Shown: piece by piece, positions 37,889-38,161 of the stretch
Numbering within the stretch: the first letter of the stretch is position 1
How the letters are laid out: every line of letters starts with the position of its first letter
Source of the DNA: a virus
IMG/VR virus record: IMGVR_UViG_3300029309_000110
Coordinates: 1-38,161 of that record
DNA: 38,161 bases
Direction: 5' to 3' (one strand)
Translations under genes and position numbers: made by a program
The notes under the pieces: generated by a model
The model's input: only the letters and a program-made list of their open reading frames with translations
Told to the model about the DNA's origin: nothing
Databases searched by the model: none

Positions 37889-38161
37889 TTACTCTGATCT
37901 CAATCGTCATCGGCCTGACCGATCTCACCAAGTACGAAGATGCGACGTGGCTCGTCGAGTCCAGTCGCAAAGAGGGAATGATCTGGGGAGACCAAGGCCG
38001 CAGCCTCGGTCCCCTACAGGTGTCAAAAGCGTGCTGGCAAGATGCCTTGGAATTTGACCCCAGCATCGGCGGGACGTACCTTGACTGCCAACACTTGGAC
38101 TACAGCATCAAGATCATGCGAGCTTACCTCGACCGCTACTGCACCGAGCGGAGACTCGGTC
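37885..38161 (+). CDS. Lysozyme-like endolysin, N-terminal part (continues at base 1)
   Basis: The gene starts with ATG at 37,885, overlapping the exonuclease stop (ATGA). At unit position 38,061 it continues into base 1, giving 128 residues in all. Residues 1 to 11 are hydrophobic. Glu25 in Leu-Val-Glu-Ser-Ser is the likely acid catalyst, and Ser-Leu-Gly-Pro-Leu-Gln-Val (40 to 46) matches the Ser-x-Gly-x-x-Gln-x motif after it. Together with Ala-Arg...Gly-Gly-Pro in the second half, this fits destabilase/i-type lysozyme or lytic transglycosylase-like enzymes. Its place between exonuclease and annealase is unusual for a lysis gene. Confidence 0.8.
   Translation, partial: MITLISIVIGLTDLTKYEDATWLVESSRKEGMIWGDQGRSLGPLQVSKACWQDALEFDPSIGGTYLDCQHLDYSIKIMRAYLDRYCTERRLG
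38062..38161. repeat. Terminal direct repeat, right copy (assembly overlap)
   Basis: This is the right-hand copy of the first 100 bases, with a single mismatch at 38,160 (T against G). The mismatch is synonymous (a Gly codon either way). It sits one base from the contig end, so it may be a population variant or an end-of-assembly error. Confidence 0.95.

Noticed and set aside
1-38161. tRNA genes, CRISPR arrays, insertion sequences, integrase or attachment sites
   Set aside because: No cloverleaf with a T-loop motif, regular spaced repeats, transposase or integrase motifs were noticed on reading; a dedicated tRNA scan was not possible here.

Overview
The window is the complete genome of a tailed double-stranded DNA phage, most likely a podovirus with a short tail, assembled as a circle and cut inside a gene. 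The last 100 bases repeat the first 100 with one mismatch. Collapsing that repeat gives a unit of 38,061 bp and joins two gene fragments into one intact lysozyme-like gene. Terminases, portal, scaffold, major capsid protein, tail adaptor, nozzle and fibre are all recognisable. There is no tape measure, sheath, integrase or evident CI-type repressor, so a lytic podovirus is the simplest reading. Small basic proteins of kinds I know mainly from marine phage genomes suggest an aquatic source. One late protein ends in a PEP-CTERM-like tail (Pro-Glu-Ala, hydrophobic stretch, five arginines), which hints at a Gram-negative, exopolysaccharide-making host such as a planctomycete, verrucomicrobium or proteobacterium. 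The host is otherwise undetermined.

Layout. (1) Rightward early arm, 32,852 to 36,862: twelve small, mostly unrecognised genes. Two near-identical promoter modules drive them, and many have the same ribosome-binding cassette (GGAGAACAC-GACC-ATG type). The arm ends in a strong hairpin and a 180-base structured intergenic region. (2) Rightward recombination/replication arm, 37,046 through the junction to 2,305: RecE-like PD-(D/E)XK exonuclease, lysozyme-like endolysin, an ERF/SSB-like single-strand DNA protein with an SSB-type acidic tip, a small unknown, a DnaD/O-like replication initiator and a RusA resolvase. There is no DNA polymerase, helicase or primase, so replication must rely on the host replisome. 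(3) Leftward late arm, 32,634 down to 2,292: one long, tightly overlapping transcription unit. It runs small and large terminase, an unknown, portal, an FmdB-like protein, scaffold, major capsid protein, decoration-like protein and tail adaptor. Next come small basic proteins, a metallophosphoesterase, a LamG-like protein, the PEP-CTERM-like protein and a cluster of small membrane proteins that is probably the lysis cassette. It ends with tail fibre, tail nozzle, three internal virion proteins and a 3,358-residue giant protein that takes up about a quarter of the genome.

How it fits together. The divergent region 32,635 to 32,851 probably starts both the early (rightward) and late (leftward) programmes. 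It carries direct repeats that look like operators. The exonuclease and annealing/SSB protein form a recombination pair that could make concatemers, RusA would resolve branches, and the terminase would package them. The capsid and tail genes build a podovirus-like particle, and the giant protein plus its three neighbours are the likely proteins ejected into the cell. The two transcription units converge and overlap by 14 bases at 2,292 to 2,305, with no terminator visible between them.
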